From the NCBI GenBank assembly GCA_024330965.1, contig JANDJL010000012.1, positions 1-64,000 of the forward strand: 64,000 bases of DNA, read 5' to 3'. Each line of letters opens with the position of its first letter. Position 1 is the first letter of the stretch. A model generated the notes under the pieces. That model was not told where the DNA came from, made no database searches, and saw only the letters and a list, made by a program, of their open reading frames with translations. Of the stretch, positions 7,195 through 16,619 are shown in pieces. Position numbers and translations under genes: made by a program. This DNA is from Nitrospira sp. (GTDB lineage Bacteria > Nitrospirota > Nitrospiria > Nitrospirales > Nitrospiraceae).

Positions 7195-8439
7195 ATGCTT
7201 GAAAAACCGGTCCATATTTTGGTTGTCGGGCACGATCCGCTGCTGCGGGAGGAATGGGAGGCGGCTATCGAAGGACTCCCGGCTCGGCGAGTGCTTGTTA
7301 CTCATGTGTCCGGTTTCGCCCACGCTGAAGACCTTGCGCGGAATCGGCAGCCGGAGTTGGTCTGTGTCGAACTGAACGCCAATGTCCAAGATCTCCGGCT
7401 GTTCGCCAAGGAACTTTACCGGACAGTTCCGGGGACGGTCCTGGCCGGTTTGTTCCGGGAGGATCAGTTGGGAGGGCGGGAGTCCGATGCGACGGTCTTG
7501 ATCGATTACGTGCGGGCGGGCATCCAAGATTTTCTCAGGCGACCGCTCTCCAGCACCGAGTTGCGGCAGCTTCTCGAGCGGCTGTTCATCCAGCGCATCG
7601 GTTTGCAAGGCGCCGTCGGGACGGTGGCATCGTTCGTCAGCAATAAAGGTGGGGTCGGTAAAAGCACCCTGGCTGTCAATGCCGCCGCCGCTCTGGCAAG
7701 ACGGTATCCGGACCAGGTTCTTCTGATCGATGCGTCCCTTCAACTCGGGGTCTGCGCGCTGATGTTGGATGTGGTGCCGAAGACGACGATCGTGGATGCG
7801 GTTCGAGAAAAAACGCGGCTGGATGAAACGATGCTCAGACAGTTGGCGGTTCGCCATGAATGTGGGCTGTACGTGCTGGCGGCGCCGGCCAACGCCATCG
7901 ACGCATCGGAAGTGGACGAGGAATCGGTTTACCGTGTCTTGAATCTGGCGCGACGGGCGTTTTCGTTCGTGGTGGTGGATACGTTTCCCATGTTGGACAG
8001 TACTGTGATGGCTGTGTTGGATGTGACAGACCTTGGATTTATCGTGATGCAGGGGACGGCGCCGAGCGTCGTCGGGATGGTCAAATTCTTACCGATGCTC
8101 AAAGGCCTGGGATTCGGCGAGGAGCGTCAGCGGTTGGTGTTGAATTGGAACCATCGCAATTTCTCCGGCAATTTGAAGCTGACCGATATTGAGCAGCAGC
8201 TCGATCGAGAGTTGGACTATGTGTTTCCCTATCAGAAAGGCGTTCTCATCGCGGCCAACACCGGTAAACCCTATATTCTTGGAACCCATCGGTATTTTGG
8301 ATTTGGGCGGGAGATGGAAACGCTGATTGATGACATTGCGCTTCTGCGTGTGGGGCGGGCCGGCGAGCCGTCCCGTAACAGGATCGCGGAAGTGGACGCC
8401 CCTCGCGCTGCGCCGCTGACCGGGGAGACGATCCCATGA
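7195..8439 (+). CDS. cpaE: Pilus localisation ATPase TadZ/CpaE
   Basis: TadZ/CpaE proteins place the Tad machine at its cellular site. Residues 5-125 form a receiver-like atypical domain (HILVVGHDPLLREEW) and residues 140-390 a ParA/MinD ATPase. The deviant Walker A motif KGGVGKST is intact, with both lysines (Lys151 and Lys156). The second motif VLLIDAS and a VVVDTFP Walker B are also visible. The protein is 414 residues. Its stop overlaps the ATG of tadA by four bases. Confidence 0.9.
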   Translation: MLEKPVHILVVGHDPLLREEWEAAIEGLPARRVLVTHVSGFAHAEDLARNRQPELVCVELNANVQDLRLFAKELYRTVPGTVLAGLFREDQLGGRESDATVLIDYVRAGIQDFLRRPLSSTELRQLLERLFIQRIGLQGAVGTVASFVSNKGGVGKSTLAVNAAAALARRYPDQVLLIDASLQLGVCALMLDVVPKTTIVDAVREKTRLDETMLRQLAVRHECGLYVLAAPANAIDASEVDEESVYRVLNLARRAFSFVVVDTFPMLDSTVMAVLDVTDLGFIVMQGTAPSVVGMVKFLPMLKGLGFGEERQRLVLNWNHRNFSGNLKLTDIEQQLDRELDYVFPYQKGVLIAANTGKPYILGTHRYFGFGREMETLIDDIALLRVGRAGEPSRNRIAEVDAPRAAPLTGETIP

Positions 8440-9881
8440 CCGAGCCGGACGATACCTCGTTTCGGGAGGCGGAAGTCAACCGTCGTGCCCGCTTTCGCCG
8501 ATCGCTCACAAGCGAGGCGGCGTCCCGCATCAAACTCGCCGCGAAGCGGCCTGTGTTCTACCAGGTGGGAGACGAATCGGAGACGGAGGCCGCCACACGA
8601 CAGAAGCAGGCCGACTATGTGGCCGTCAAGGGGCTGTTGCAGGAGCGACTGTTGTCGGAGATCGGGGATGAAACGGTCTTAAGTCTTCGGGAAGATGACG
8701 TGGCGATCGCAGTGGAGGCGTTTGTCCATCGGGTGCTCGAATCGGAGCAGATTCCCCTCAATGAGCAGGAACGAAACCGTTTGGCGGAAGAGCTGACGGA
8801 GGAGACGATTGGCCTCGGTCCGCTCTCGCCGTTGATGGCCGACCCGGCCGTGACGGATATTCTGGTGATTGCGCCCGACAAAGTCTATGTGGAGCGATTT
8901 GGTCGGTTGGAAAAAACCGACGTTCGGTTTCGGGACGCCGAGCATATTGTGCGGGTGATCGAGCGAATTGCCGCGCAAATGGGGCGGCGTATCGACGCGT
9001 CGTCGCCTATGGCCGATCTGCGATTGCGGGATGGAAGCCGGGTGAATGCGACGTTGCCGCCGGTTTCGATCGATGGACCCACGTTGTCGATCAGACGGTT
9101 CGGACGTCGGCGGTTGCGGCGACGGGATCTGCTGGAACTGGGCATGATGTCTGAGGAGATCTCGGAATTCCTTGCGACGGCCGTCTCCCTGCGCACGAAT
9201 ATTCTGATATCGGGCGGGACCGGCGCGGGAAAATCAACCTTGCTCGGCGCGTTGCTGGAATCGGCGCGTCCCACGGAGCGAATCATCACCATCGAAGATA
9301 CGGCCGAGTTAGTTGTGGATCAGGAACACGTTGTCCGCATGGAGACCCGCCCGGCTAATGTGGAAGGTCGGGGACGGATCACGCAGCGCGATCTGGTTAT
9401 CAATTCGTTACGCATGAGGCCAGACCGGATTATCGTCGGCGAGGTGCGGGGTCCCGAGGCCCTTGACATGTTGCAGGCCATGAACACAGGCCACGACGGT
9501 GGCATGAGCACCATTCACGCCAATTCGCCGCGCGACGCCCTCTCGCGCCTGGAGACGATGGTGTTGATGGCCGGGGAGGAGTTGCCGTCAAGGGCGATTC
9601 GAGAACAGATTGTCTCGGCGATCCAGTTGCTGGTGCACGTCCGACGATATGAAGACGGTGTCCGTCGTATCGAGCGCGTGACGGAGATCACCGGCATGGA
9701 GGGATCGGTTCCGCTCTTGCAGGATATCTTCACATTCCGCCGGCTGGGGATGGAAGGACGCCGGATGCGGGGCGAGTTCTCCGCGACGGGCATCGTGCCA
9801 CGGTTCGTCGAAAGTTGGCGCCAGCGAGGGGTTTCAGTTCCTCTCGGCTTGTTTCATTTGAGGAGCGATCATGTGGAGTAG
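8436..9881 (+). CDS. cpaF: Tad secretion ATPase TadA/CpaF
   Basis: This is the hexameric ATPase that powers Flp pilus assembly in the cytoplasm. The Walker A motif [12 protein letters not shown] is at about residues 257-268. The Walker B region [12 protein letters not shown] is at about 331-342, followed by the His box [12 protein letters not shown]. The N-terminal 150 residues contain the helical region typical of CpaF ([18 protein letters not shown]). At 481 residues it has normal length. It overlaps tadZ upstream and tadB downstream by 11 bases. Confidence 0.95.
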   Translation: MTEPDDTSFREAEVNRRARFRRSLTSEAASRIKLAAKRPVFYQVGDESETEAATRQKQADYVAVKGLLQERLLSEIGDETVLSLREDDVAIAVEAFVHRVLESEQIPLNEQERNRLAEELTEETIGLGPLSPLMADPAVTDILVIAPDKVYVERFGRLEKTDVRFRDAEHIVRVIERIAAQMGRRIDASSPMADLRLRDGSRVNATLPPVSIDGPTLSIRRFGRRRLRRRDLLELGMMSEEISEFLATAVSLRTNILISGGTGAGKSTLLGALLESARPTERIITIEDTAELVVDQEHVVRMETRPANVEGRGRITQRDLVINSLRMRPDRIIVGEVRGPEALDMLQAMNTGHDGGMSTIHANSPRDALSRLETMVLMAGEELPSRAIREQIVSAIQLLVHVRRYEDGVRRIERVTEITGMEGSVPLLQDIFTFRRLGMEGRRMRGEFSATGIVPRFVESWRQRGVSVPLGLFHLRSDHVE

Positions 9882-10719
9882 CATGGCGCTAGTGGTGATG
9901 CCGATCGGGGGGGCAGTCGTGGCGATCTGGTTGTGGCTGACGGAGCGCCGACGTCGTGTTGCCCGGCAACTGGTGGCGTCTGCTCCCCCTTCGCCGGTCC
10001 ACGGTCGAGTGGTCTCAACGTTTCCGCCCCGCTACCGATGGGCGCCGCTCGTTGTCGCCGTCATGACCGCAATGGGGACCTGGGGATGGCTGAACTGGCC
10101 GGTTCTCTTTGCGTTGGCAGCGGCGGCGATCGTCGGCGTGATAGGCATGATTGCCGAGTCGATCGTGGCGTCCAAGCGCGTCCTTCTGCTAGAGACTCAG
10201 CTCACGGATATCATTGATGGTTTGGTCGGCTCGCTGCGGGTGGGGATGGCTTTGCCGAAGGCGATCGAAGTGGCGATGCAGGAGTCGAAGGATCCTCTGC
10301 GGTCTTACTTGGAGGATCTGGTGGCTCGTCTTCGGCTCGGCGAGGATGCGCCCAGCGTCTTTCGCGACTTGTCCCGACGCATTCCTCTGGATGGCATGCA
10401 GTTGTTTGCGCTGACGCTCTCCGCCCAGTGGGCCGGAGGCGGGCGCGTGGCCAGTTCGCTTGCGGCGGTCGGTCGAACTATTCGGGATCGGATCGAAGTC
10501 TCGCGACGTGTGCAGGCGCAGGCGGTAGAGGCCAATGTCTCGGTCATTGCAATGATGGGGATTTCATACGGGTTGGCTTGGATCATGTGGCGGGCGAATC
10601 CCGCTTCGTTCGTGATGTTTTTGACGAGCGATCTTGGTCGGTATCTGACGGCCGGTACCATGCTGCTGCAGGCGGTGGGAATCGTATGGGTGCGGCAGCT
10701 CAGTCGGATTCGCTATTGA
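9871..10719 (+). CDS. tadB: Tad inner-membrane platform protein TadB
   Basis: TadB and TadC form the inner-membrane platform on which the ATPase acts. The 282-residue protein has two hydrophobic segments near the N-terminus (about 5-22 and 55-90) and two at the C-terminus, framing a cytoplasmic T2SSF domain (LVGSLRVGMALPKAIE, then FRDLSRRIPLDGMQLF). It overlaps the end of cpaF by 11 bases. Confidence 0.9.
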   Translation: MWSSMALVVMPIGGAVVAIWLWLTERRRRVARQLVASAPPSPVHGRVVSTFPPRYRWAPLVVAVMTAMGTWGWLNWPVLFALAAAAIVGVIGMIAESIVASKRVLLLETQLTDIIDGLVGSLRVGMALPKAIEVAMQESKDPLRSYLEDLVARLRLGEDAPSVFRDLSRRIPLDGMQLFALTLSAQWAGGGRVASSLAAVGRTIRDRIEVSRRVQAQAVEANVSVIAMMGISYGLAWIMWRANPASFVMFLTSDLGRYLTAGTMLLQAVGIVWVRQLSRIRY

Positions 10720-10726
10720 GGCTGAA

Positions 10727-11650
10727 GTGACGACGATGTCGTTCTTGGCTGCGTTCGGATTCGTGATCGCCGTGGCGGTTTGGGCGGCGGTCTCTTGGAC
10801 GTTGCGTTATCGCGCGCTCGATCGGATAAGAATGGCCGAGACGCTGCGCGAAGTTCCCCTGGGCATCGATTCTACGGATCCCACAGGTCGATTGGCCAGG
10901 TGGCTCTATCTTGCTGGTTTTCGCACGTCGTCGGCTCCGATCCTGTTCATCGGCGCGACGGCCTTCGGCCTTGGCCTCGGTGTCATTGGAGCGGTGGCGG
11001 TAAGCCGGTTCGGGCTTGTCGATCTCATGCGGCGGGGTTTTGCGTACGTTCCCGGAGGGTTTGGTGAAGGGTTGGCCGTGATCGCAGAAGCTGCACCGTG
11101 GATTCTCTTGGTCAATGTCGCGCTCGCACCGGTCCTGGTCGTTCGGGCCGCCAGGCGCCGACGCGTGCGCGAAACGGAAGAAGATCTTCCACTGTTGCTG
11201 GAACTCCTGGCGTCGCTGGCGGAAGGAGGGCTTGGATTCGACGCTGCCCTTGCCAAGGTGCTTCACGCCCAGCCGCGTCCCAGAACCCTTGCCGCGGAGT
11301 TGCGCATGTTTCAGGCTGAGTTGCAGGTCGGCGTCGGGCGAGTCCAAGCGTTGCGCCGCCTGGCACGGCGCCTGGACGTTCCTTCCGTCTCCACGTTTGT
11401 GTCGGCCTTGATCCATGCGGAGCAGGTCGGCGCCGGTCTGGCCGAAATCCTGCGCCATCAAGCGGGGGATTTGAGGAATGTGCGACGTGAACGAGTGCTG
11501 CTCGCGGCTCAGGCGCTGCCAGTCAAACTGGTGTTTCCGCTGGTGCTGTGCTTTTTGCCTTCTGTCTTTATTACAACGTTGGGGCCGGCGTTGTATCAAC
11601 TGATCAAGGTTCTTAACCTTTCCACCTTTCGAGGATCGTCTTTCCCATGA
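10727..11650 (+). CDS. tadC: Tad inner-membrane platform protein TadC
   Basis: This is the partner of TadB. The T2SSF domain is at about residues 150-270 (LLLELLASLAEGGLGFDAAL, then RRLARRLDVPSVSTFVSALI), with hydrophobic segments at the N-terminus, around residue 120 and at the C-terminus. The start is probably the GTG at 10727; an ATG three codons later is also possible and neither has a strong ribosome binding site. It lies 7 bases after tadB and its stop overlaps the following ATG. Confidence 0.88.
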   Translation: MTTMSFLAAFGFVIAVAVWAAVSWTLRYRALDRIRMAETLREVPLGIDSTDPTGRLARWLYLAGFRTSSAPILFIGATAFGLGLGVIGAVAVSRFGLVDLMRRGFAYVPGGFGEGLAVIAEAAPWILLVNVALAPVLVVRAARRRRVRETEEDLPLLLELLASLAEGGLGFDAALAKVLHAQPRPRTLAAELRMFQAELQVGVGRVQALRRLARRLDVPSVSTFVSALIHAEQVGAGLAEILRHQAGDLRNVRRERVLLAAQALPVKLVFPLVLCFLPSVFITTLGPALYQLIKVLNLSTFRGSSFP

Positions 11651-12432
11651 AATCGCAGACCAGTGTTGGTTGGATTCCGTTGGCATGCCGAAGGGGCGTC
11701 GGGGTCGCCCTGGCGGTGGTGCTGGGTCTTGGCCTTGGCGCCTGCTCGTATCAAAGTCGATACGTGTACAACGAGTGTCCGTTGCCCGACCGTCAATTGT
11801 TGCCGGCATGGGAACAGTGGCGCGAGGCTCGCGCGAAGCCGGGAGGGTGCGAATCGTTGAACGACGGGCGCTCGATCTGCGAAGAGCTGCGGCGAAAAGT
11901 GGAACGGATAGCCCATGTCTGCCCCACCTATGTGCCGGGATTTATGGCGTCGGCAATTCTTGCCTACGAGGATCGCCAGTTTGCGCTTGCCCAACAGTAT
12001 CTGGATGCGCTCTTCAGATTACAGAAGGTCCATGGGCCAGCCGCGGCGCTTCGAGGTCGCCTTGCCTTGGAGGAGGGGAACATTCCCTTTGCTCTTCGGT
12101 TTCTGGCCGAGCACGTGAACCTTTCCCCCGAAGATCCTGAGTTACGAGAGGTATACGCCGGCGCGCTCTTTCTTGCGGATAAACTGCCGGAGGCGAAACG
12201 GCAATTGACGATCGCCGCCAATCTCGGCGCGCCGGCCTGGCGAGTTGCCTATCACCGGGGATTGTTTGAAGAAGCGTCAGGAAATTTTCATCTGGCCCTG
12301 GGGCACTACGAAGAGGCGATCAAGGAGCGACCGGGATGGGATGTGGCCCTGGCACGACGGGACGGGATTCTTGCGGCGACTCGAGGCCGGGAGGAATTCG
12401 ACATCGTCCCCGACAGCGACGACCGCCGGTAG
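11647..12432 (+). CDS. TPR lipoprotein, TadD-like
   Basis: This is a 261-residue exported lipoprotein. A hydrophobic signal of residues 17-32 ends in a lipobox with Cys33 (LGAC). The rest is rich in Ala, Leu, Glu and Tyr with TPR-like helix pairs (AILAYEDRQFALAQQYLDAL, then LGHYEEAIKERPG). TadD in other Tad systems is a TPR lipoprotein that supports assembly of the secretin. Its place as last gene of this operon and the overlap with tadC make that role likely here, though the sequence is divergent. Confidence 0.72.
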   Translation: MKSQTSVGWIPLACRRGVGVALAVVLGLGLGACSYQSRYVYNECPLPDRQLLPAWEQWREARAKPGGCESLNDGRSICEELRRKVERIAHVCPTYVPGFMASAILAYEDRQFALAQQYLDALFRLQKVHGPAAALRGRLALEEGNIPFALRFLAEHVNLSPEDPELREVYAGALFLADKLPEAKRQLTIAANLGAPAWRVAYHRGLFEEASGNFHLALGHYEEAIKERPGWDVALARRDGILAATRGREEFDIVPDSDDRR

Positions 12433-12509
12433 TTCGGCGAGACGAGAGAAGATCACGCCGCTCTTTTTGAAGATGGCGGCCGGCGCATGACGGTGTCCGG
12501 CGGGCGTTG

Positions 12510-13568
12510 TTAGGCAGGTTTGACGGTCAGTGACTCGGCCAGCTCATCCAATAGAGACTTCGTTTCGTCCCATCCGAGACAGGCGTCGGTGATCGAGACG
12601 CCGTAGGCGAGCGGCACTCCTTCTTTCCATGTTTGCTTGCCGGGGTAAAGATTACTCTCCAACATGAGCCCCATGATCGAGTGGCGGCCTTCGCGGAACT
12701 GGCGAAGCACTTCACGAGCCACGGCACCCTGGCGACGGTGGTCTTTGCTTGAGTTGTCGTGTGAGCAGTCGATCATGATGGGACGGGCGATGCCTTCGCC
12801 GGCCACGGCCATTTCCGCTTTGGCGACATGTTCGGCGTCGTAATTGCTCTTTCCTCCTCCCCCGCGGAGGACGATATGTCGATCCGGATTGCCCATGGTC
12901 TTGATGATGGAGGTTTGGCCGTCGGCGTTGATCCCGACGAAGTGGTGCGGAGCGCGCGCCGAAATCATGGCGTTGACGGCGACCTGTAGGTTCCCTTCGG
13001 TCCCGTTCTTGAACCCGACGGGCATGGACAGACCGCTTGCCATCTCGCGGTGGATCTGGCTTTCCGTCGTGCGGGCGCCGATCGCCGTCCAACTGATGAG
13101 ATCAGCCGTGTATTGGGGCGTGACCGGATCGAGCAACTCCGTCGCGCAAGGTAGGCCCAGTTGATTGATCCGGAGGAGAATTGTGCGGGCCATTTCCATG
13201 CCGGCCGCGATGTCACAGGTGCCGTCCAAATGAGGGTCGTTGATCAAGCCTTTCCATCCGACGGTGGTCCGCGGTTTCTCAAAATAGGTCCGCATGATGA
13301 TCAGAAACCGGTCGCGCAAGGCGTCGGCGACCGGCTTTAATTTCTGCGCATATTCGAGCGCGGCCTCAGGGTCGTGGATTGAGCAGGGGCCGACGATGAT
13401 CACGAGGCGATCGCGATCGTGTCCGTGGAGAATCTTTCTGACGGCCTCGCGGGTTTCGACGACCAGTTTGGCTGCCTCGTCCGTGATGGGAAGTCTGGTT
13501 TTAATCGTACGGGGCGAAGGCAGCGTCTTGATCTCGATGACATGTTGATTGTCAATGGGCCTGTTCAC
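12510..13568 (-). CDS. aroG: 3-deoxy-7-phosphoheptulonate (DAHP) synthase, type I
   Basis: It condenses phosphoenolpyruvate with erythrose 4-phosphate, the first step of the shikimate pathway. The sequence aligns throughout with the AroF/G/H family: VGPCSIHDPEAALEYA, RTYFEKPRTTVGWKGLIND, GARTTESQIHREMASG, PVGFKNGTEG and IMIDCSHDNSSK. The metal-binding Cys of GPCSIHD is present. The GTG at 13568 is chosen because AAAGGA lies just before it; the frame remains open 28 codons further, but the added residues are unlike the family. The product is 352 residues, the normal length. It is convergent with the Tad operon and monocistronic. Confidence 0.95.
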   Translation of the reverse strand: MNRPIDNQHVIEIKTLPSPRTIKTRLPITDEAAKLVVETREAVRKILHGHDRDRLVIIVGPCSIHDPEAALEYAQKLKPVADALRDRFLIIMRTYFEKPRTTVGWKGLINDPHLDGTCDIAAGMEMARTILLRINQLGLPCATELLDPVTPQYTADLISWTAIGARTTESQIHREMASGLSMPVGFKNGTEGNLQVAVNAMISARAPHHFVGINADGQTSIIKTMGNPDRHIVLRGGGGKSNYDAEHVAKAEMAVAGEGIARPIMIDCSHDNSSKDHRRQGAVAREVLRQFREGRHSIMGLMLESNLYPGKQTWKEGVPLAYGVSITDACLGWDETKSLLDELAESLTVKPA

Positions 13569-13606
13569 GGTGGTCCTTTCAGGAAAAAATGGTCTCCACG
13601 CCATAG

Positions 13607-13634
13607 AGTATAGGAAATGTTCGGGAAAAGTCCA
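13607..13634 (-). promoter_or_regulatory. Probable sigma-70 promoter of aroG
   Basis: Read on the minus strand, TGGACT (13629-13634) and TATACT (13607-13612) are separated by 16 bases. The -10 box matches TATAAT at five of six positions. The element lies 39 bases upstream of the GTG of aroG, in the right orientation. Confidence 0.5.
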
Positions 13635-13652
13635 GAAGGGGGTTCGTAACAC

Positions 13653-13666
13653 ATTGATGGATCAAT
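13653..13666. promoter_or_regulatory. Palindrome in the aroG / metal-cluster divergent region
   Basis: ATTGAT (13653-13658) and ATCAAT (13661-13666) form a perfect 6-bp inverted repeat with a 2-base spacer. It lies between the aroG promoter and the candidate promoter of the His-rich gene, where an operator for either would fit. No regulator is identified. Confidence 0.3.
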
Positions 13667-13692
13667 ACAATCGTTGCCCATGTCTAATCCAT

Positions 13693-13720
13693 TTGACAGG
13701 CTGCGTTGACATGTGATACC
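13693..13720 (+). promoter_or_regulatory. Candidate promoter of the His-rich / TonB receptor cluster
   Basis: A perfect -35 box TTGACA (13693-13698) is followed after 16 bases by GATACC (13715-13720), which matches only three of six -10 positions. It lies 12 bases before the ATG at 13733. The -35 is strong and the -10 weak, as in activated promoters, but this remains a guess. Confidence 0.3.
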
Positions 13721-13732
13721 CGCTATGGTCCG

Positions 13733-14053
13733 ATGGCATTGCGACACCTTCATTTAAGTGTGAGAGTCGGCCTGTCGATTGGCTTGGTTGTCCTGCTGCT
13801 GGTTCTTGCGCCGTTTGCCGTCGCGCAAGACGTCCACCATGCGTTGGCCGCCGCGGACACCGACGGCCACGAACATTCGGCCCACGACATCTGCCAATGG
13901 GTCGACGACCACATCGCCGGTTCGATCGATTGTGATCTGCCGCGTCTGACTCCCGGTGATCTGGTTTGGTCGCCGGTAAGCACGGCAGACGACGCTCTGC
14001 TCTCGGCGACGCTCTCGCTCATCGGCCCTTCCCGCGCTCCGCCGTCTCTTTAG
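13733..14053 (+). CDS. Small exported His-rich protein
   Basis: This 106-residue protein has a clear signal peptide (hydrophobic residues about 11-28, ending ALAPFAVAQ-like with AQ at the cleavage site). A short His-rich segment follows (DVHHALAAADTDGHEHSAHD, then ICQWVDDHIAG). His pairs followed by a C-x-W element recall DUF2946-like proteins found beside copper or cobalt uptake receptors, but the match is by eye. The ATG at 13733 is preferred because the signal peptide then begins normally; a TTG at 13706 would add nine unlikely residues. It stands 120 bases upstream of a TonB-dependent receptor gene on the same strand. A role in metal binding or sensing in the periplasm is inferred. Confidence 0.55.
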   Translation: MALRHLHLSVRVGLSIGLVVLLLVLAPFAVAQDVHHALAAADTDGHEHSAHDICQWVDDHIAGSIDCDLPRLTPGDLVWSPVSTADDALLSATLSLIGPSRAPPSL

Positions 14054-14173
14054 ACAAGCACTGACGCGCATCAATCACGTCACGGTGGGTGGAAAGGCCT
14101 TGGGCTGCCCAAGCCGCCCATCCTCCGTCATTTTTTGTCTGTCATCGTCTTGAGTATGAGCGGGGAGGGGCGC

Positions 14174-16600
14174 ATGGTCGTTGCAGGAAGAAGGGGGTTG
14201 TGTGCCGGGCTGATTGTCATGGTCATGATGGTCGCGGGAACGGCGTGGGGAGAAGATGTGGGAGATGGTAGCGGGAGAAGTGCCGATAAGAGAAGGGCGA
14301 TCAGCGGGATCGTTCAAAACCAAGACCTCCGGCGCGTGCCGCAGGCTGTCGTTGAGGTGAAGAATCAAGAGGGCGACATCGTGGCATCCGGCGTCTCGAA
14401 TGATGCGGGGGAATTCAAGATTGCGGTGGGAGAGCCTGGGACCTACTCGGTGAGTGCCATACTAGAGACCTATCGAAGCGAATATGTCGTGCTGACCATT
14501 GAGGATGAATCACCTAAGCCTCTGACCCTGACTTTATCGCGGACCCAAGAGATTGCATTGGAGGTCGTCTCCCCCCTTCCGCCGCTCTCAACGACGGCAT
14601 CCAGTGAAACCTATTCCCTCAGCCGGAGGGAAATCGACATGCTGCCGAGGGGCAACAACAATGAGTTCCACGATGTCTTGTTGACGATTCCCAGTGCGGT
14701 CTATGGGGCGCTCAAACAGGTCCATATCAGACAGGACCATGCGAATCTCCAAATCCGCATCGACGGTGTGCCAATTCCCGATACAGTGTCCTCGACCTTT
14801 TCGGACGTGATTACGCCCCGGGCCTGGGAGCGAGCCGACATCGTCCTGGGTGGAATGGAGGCCAACGTCGGCAACAAGACGGCGGCGTTGATTGACGTCA
14901 CCACCAAGAGCGGCACGAAACCGGGATTCGGGTCGATTCAGATGTTTGGCGGATCGAATAACACGATCAACCCCTCCTTCGAATACGGCGGCGCGGTCGG
15001 CGAGAAGTTCCGTTATTACTTCTTAAACAGCCATACTGCAACGAACCGTGGCATCGAGCCGCCGACACTTGGCCGACCGACCCATCATGGACAGAGCGAG
15101 CGCAATCAGACGATGTTCCGCGGTGACTATCAGGTGAGCAACCGCGACAATTTCACGCTGCTGTTTCTCAACTCCATCGCGAAATATCAAATTCCGACGT
15201 CGCCGGGGCAAGATCCGAATCCGGTGATTGTCGGGACGCTCAACGGTCTCTTGCCTGGTGGCTTTTCGCCGGTTCCCTCGGAAATGATCGATGAGAATCA
15301 AAAGGAACACAATCAATATGGTCATCTCGTGTGGCGGCATGACATCGATACCAAAAACTTTTTCAGTTTGGCCGGATATTTCAGACACACGAGGGCGACG
15401 TTTCGGACCGATCCGTTCAACGTACTGGCCTACGTGCCGGATGAGATGGAGCCGTTCTCGGCTGGGAGTCAGGATCGAACCGCCTATTCGGGCGGCGTCC
15501 GGCTGGACTATACCTACGTCCACAGCAAGGAGCACCTGATCAAGGCCGGTTTCCAGATCGATCGCACCCAGGCGATCAACAAGACGAGGTTGACGGCGTT
15601 CGACAGTGGGCTGACCGATTTGGTGCATCTCAACGCCGACAACCGATTGATTGGCTGGCGGCAGGAGTTTTGGATTCAGGACCAGTGGACGCCGAACGAC
15701 CATTGGACGTTCAACATCGGCGTGCGAGGCGATACCGTGCAATATCTCCGTCACGAGGGGCAAGTCAGCCCGCGCATCGGCGTGACGTACCGGTACAATC
15801 CGTCCCACGCATTTCATGTGTATTATGGCCGGCTGTTCACTCCGCCCAATTTGGAGGCCATCTCGTTCGCCAAGCTGAACACGATCGGCACGACGGCGGA
15901 ACCGGAAGATACGACGAACAATCCCCCCAGGGCCGAGCGAGCCCATTATTTTCAAATCGGCAGCGTCCATGCGCTGGGGGATTGGGCGACATTGCAGCTC
16001 ACGGGCTACTACAAACTGGCCAACTACCTGTCGGACGCCGGCCAGTTCGGGACAACGCCGTTGCTTAACTATTTTGCGTTCGAGCGGGGATGGAGCAGGG
16101 GAGCTGACGCCGCGCTCAAACTCTGGCTCATGGACAATCTGACCGTGCGTGGCAATATCGCATGGGGGCAATGTAAAGGCTATGGATTGCAGTCGGGGCA
16201 TTTCCTCCTGCACGGCGAGGAGATCGCCGACATCAATTCTCCGGGTGGCATCTTTTGTGACCATATGCAGATTCTGACCAGCTCGGCCGTCGTGAGTTAC
16301 CGATTGCTTGACCGTACAACGTTGACCGGCCAGATGCTGTTCGCGTCCGGGTTGCGGACAGCGGAAGAGGGGGCCAAGACCAACTCCACCCACAGTCCTT
16401 CCTACACGATTTACAATCTGTCGATCTCGCATGTTCTGCCGTTGCCTTGGCACGGGCAAAAGATGCTGTTGGCGTTTGATGTCGTCAACGTGTTAGACCA
16501 ACAGTACTTCATCAATGCCGGAGAGGGGAGCATCGGGCTGGGCGTGTCGCACGCCGGCATGCCGCGATCGTTCTTCTTTCGAGGACAATGGTTTTTCTAA
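14174..16600 (+). CDS. TonB-dependent outer-membrane receptor
   Basis: This is an outer-membrane gated channel for scarce nutrients. The order of parts is a signal peptide (about 1-28), a carboxypeptidase-regulatory-like beta domain (about 40-125, ISGIVQNQ and GEFKIAVGEPGTYSVSA), a plug domain (about 150-260, LPRGNNNEFHDVLLTIPSAV and IRIDGVPIPDT) and a beta barrel ending in a terminal aromatic (FFFRGQWFF). The ATG at 14174 has GGGGAG six bases before it; earlier in-frame starts are less well placed. The length, 808 residues, is normal. The substrate is not evident from the sequence. Neighbours (His-rich peptide, TonB-C-like protein, CobW GTPase, CDF exporter) point to a transition metal or metal chelate. 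Confidence 0.88.
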   Translation: MVVAGRRGLCAGLIVMVMMVAGTAWGEDVGDGSGRSADKRRAISGIVQNQDLRRVPQAVVEVKNQEGDIVASGVSNDAGEFKIAVGEPGTYSVSAILETYRSEYVVLTIEDESPKPLTLTLSRTQEIALEVVSPLPPLSTTASSETYSLSRREIDMLPRGNNNEFHDVLLTIPSAVYGALKQVHIRQDHANLQIRIDGVPIPDTVSSTFSDVITPRAWERADIVLGGMEANVGNKTAALIDVTTKSGTKPGFGSIQMFGGSNNTINPSFEYGGAVGEKFRYYFLNSHTATNRGIEPPTLGRPTHHGQSERNQTMFRGDYQVSNRDNFTLLFLNSIAKYQIPTSPGQDPNPVIVGTLNGLLPGGFSPVPSEMIDENQKEHNQYGHLVWRHDIDTKNFFSLAGYFRHTRATFRTDPFNVLAYVPDEMEPFSAGSQDRTAYSGGVRLDYTYVHSKEHLIKAGFQIDRTQAINKTRLTAFDSGLTDLVHLNADNRLIGWRQEFWIQDQWTPNDHWTFNIGVRGDTVQYLRHEGQVSPRIGVTYRYNPSHAFHVYYGRLFTPPNLEAISFAKLNTIGTTAEPEDTTNNPPRAERAHYFQIGSVHALGDWATLQLTGYYKLANYLSDAGQFGTTPLLNYFAFERGWSRGADAALKLWLMDNLTVRGNIAWGQCKGYGLQSGHFLLHGEEIADINSPGGIFCDHMQILTSSAVVSYRLLDRTTLTGQMLFASGLRTAEEGAKTNSTHSPSYTIYNLSISHVLPLPWHGQKMLLAFDVVNVLDQQYFINAGEGSIGLGVSHAGMPRSFFFRGQWFF

Positions 16601-16619
16601 CGTGAACGAAAGGCCGTCG

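Noticed and set aside
10521..10528. GGCGGTAG in tadB as another ops site
   Set aside because: Only the 8-base core matches and it is inside coding sequence; such an 8-mer is expected about twice in the window by chance.
15023..16459. Long 478-codon open frame opposite the TonB-dependent receptor
   Set aside because: It is a shadow of a clear receptor gene; its translation is rich in Arg, His and Pro without family motifs.
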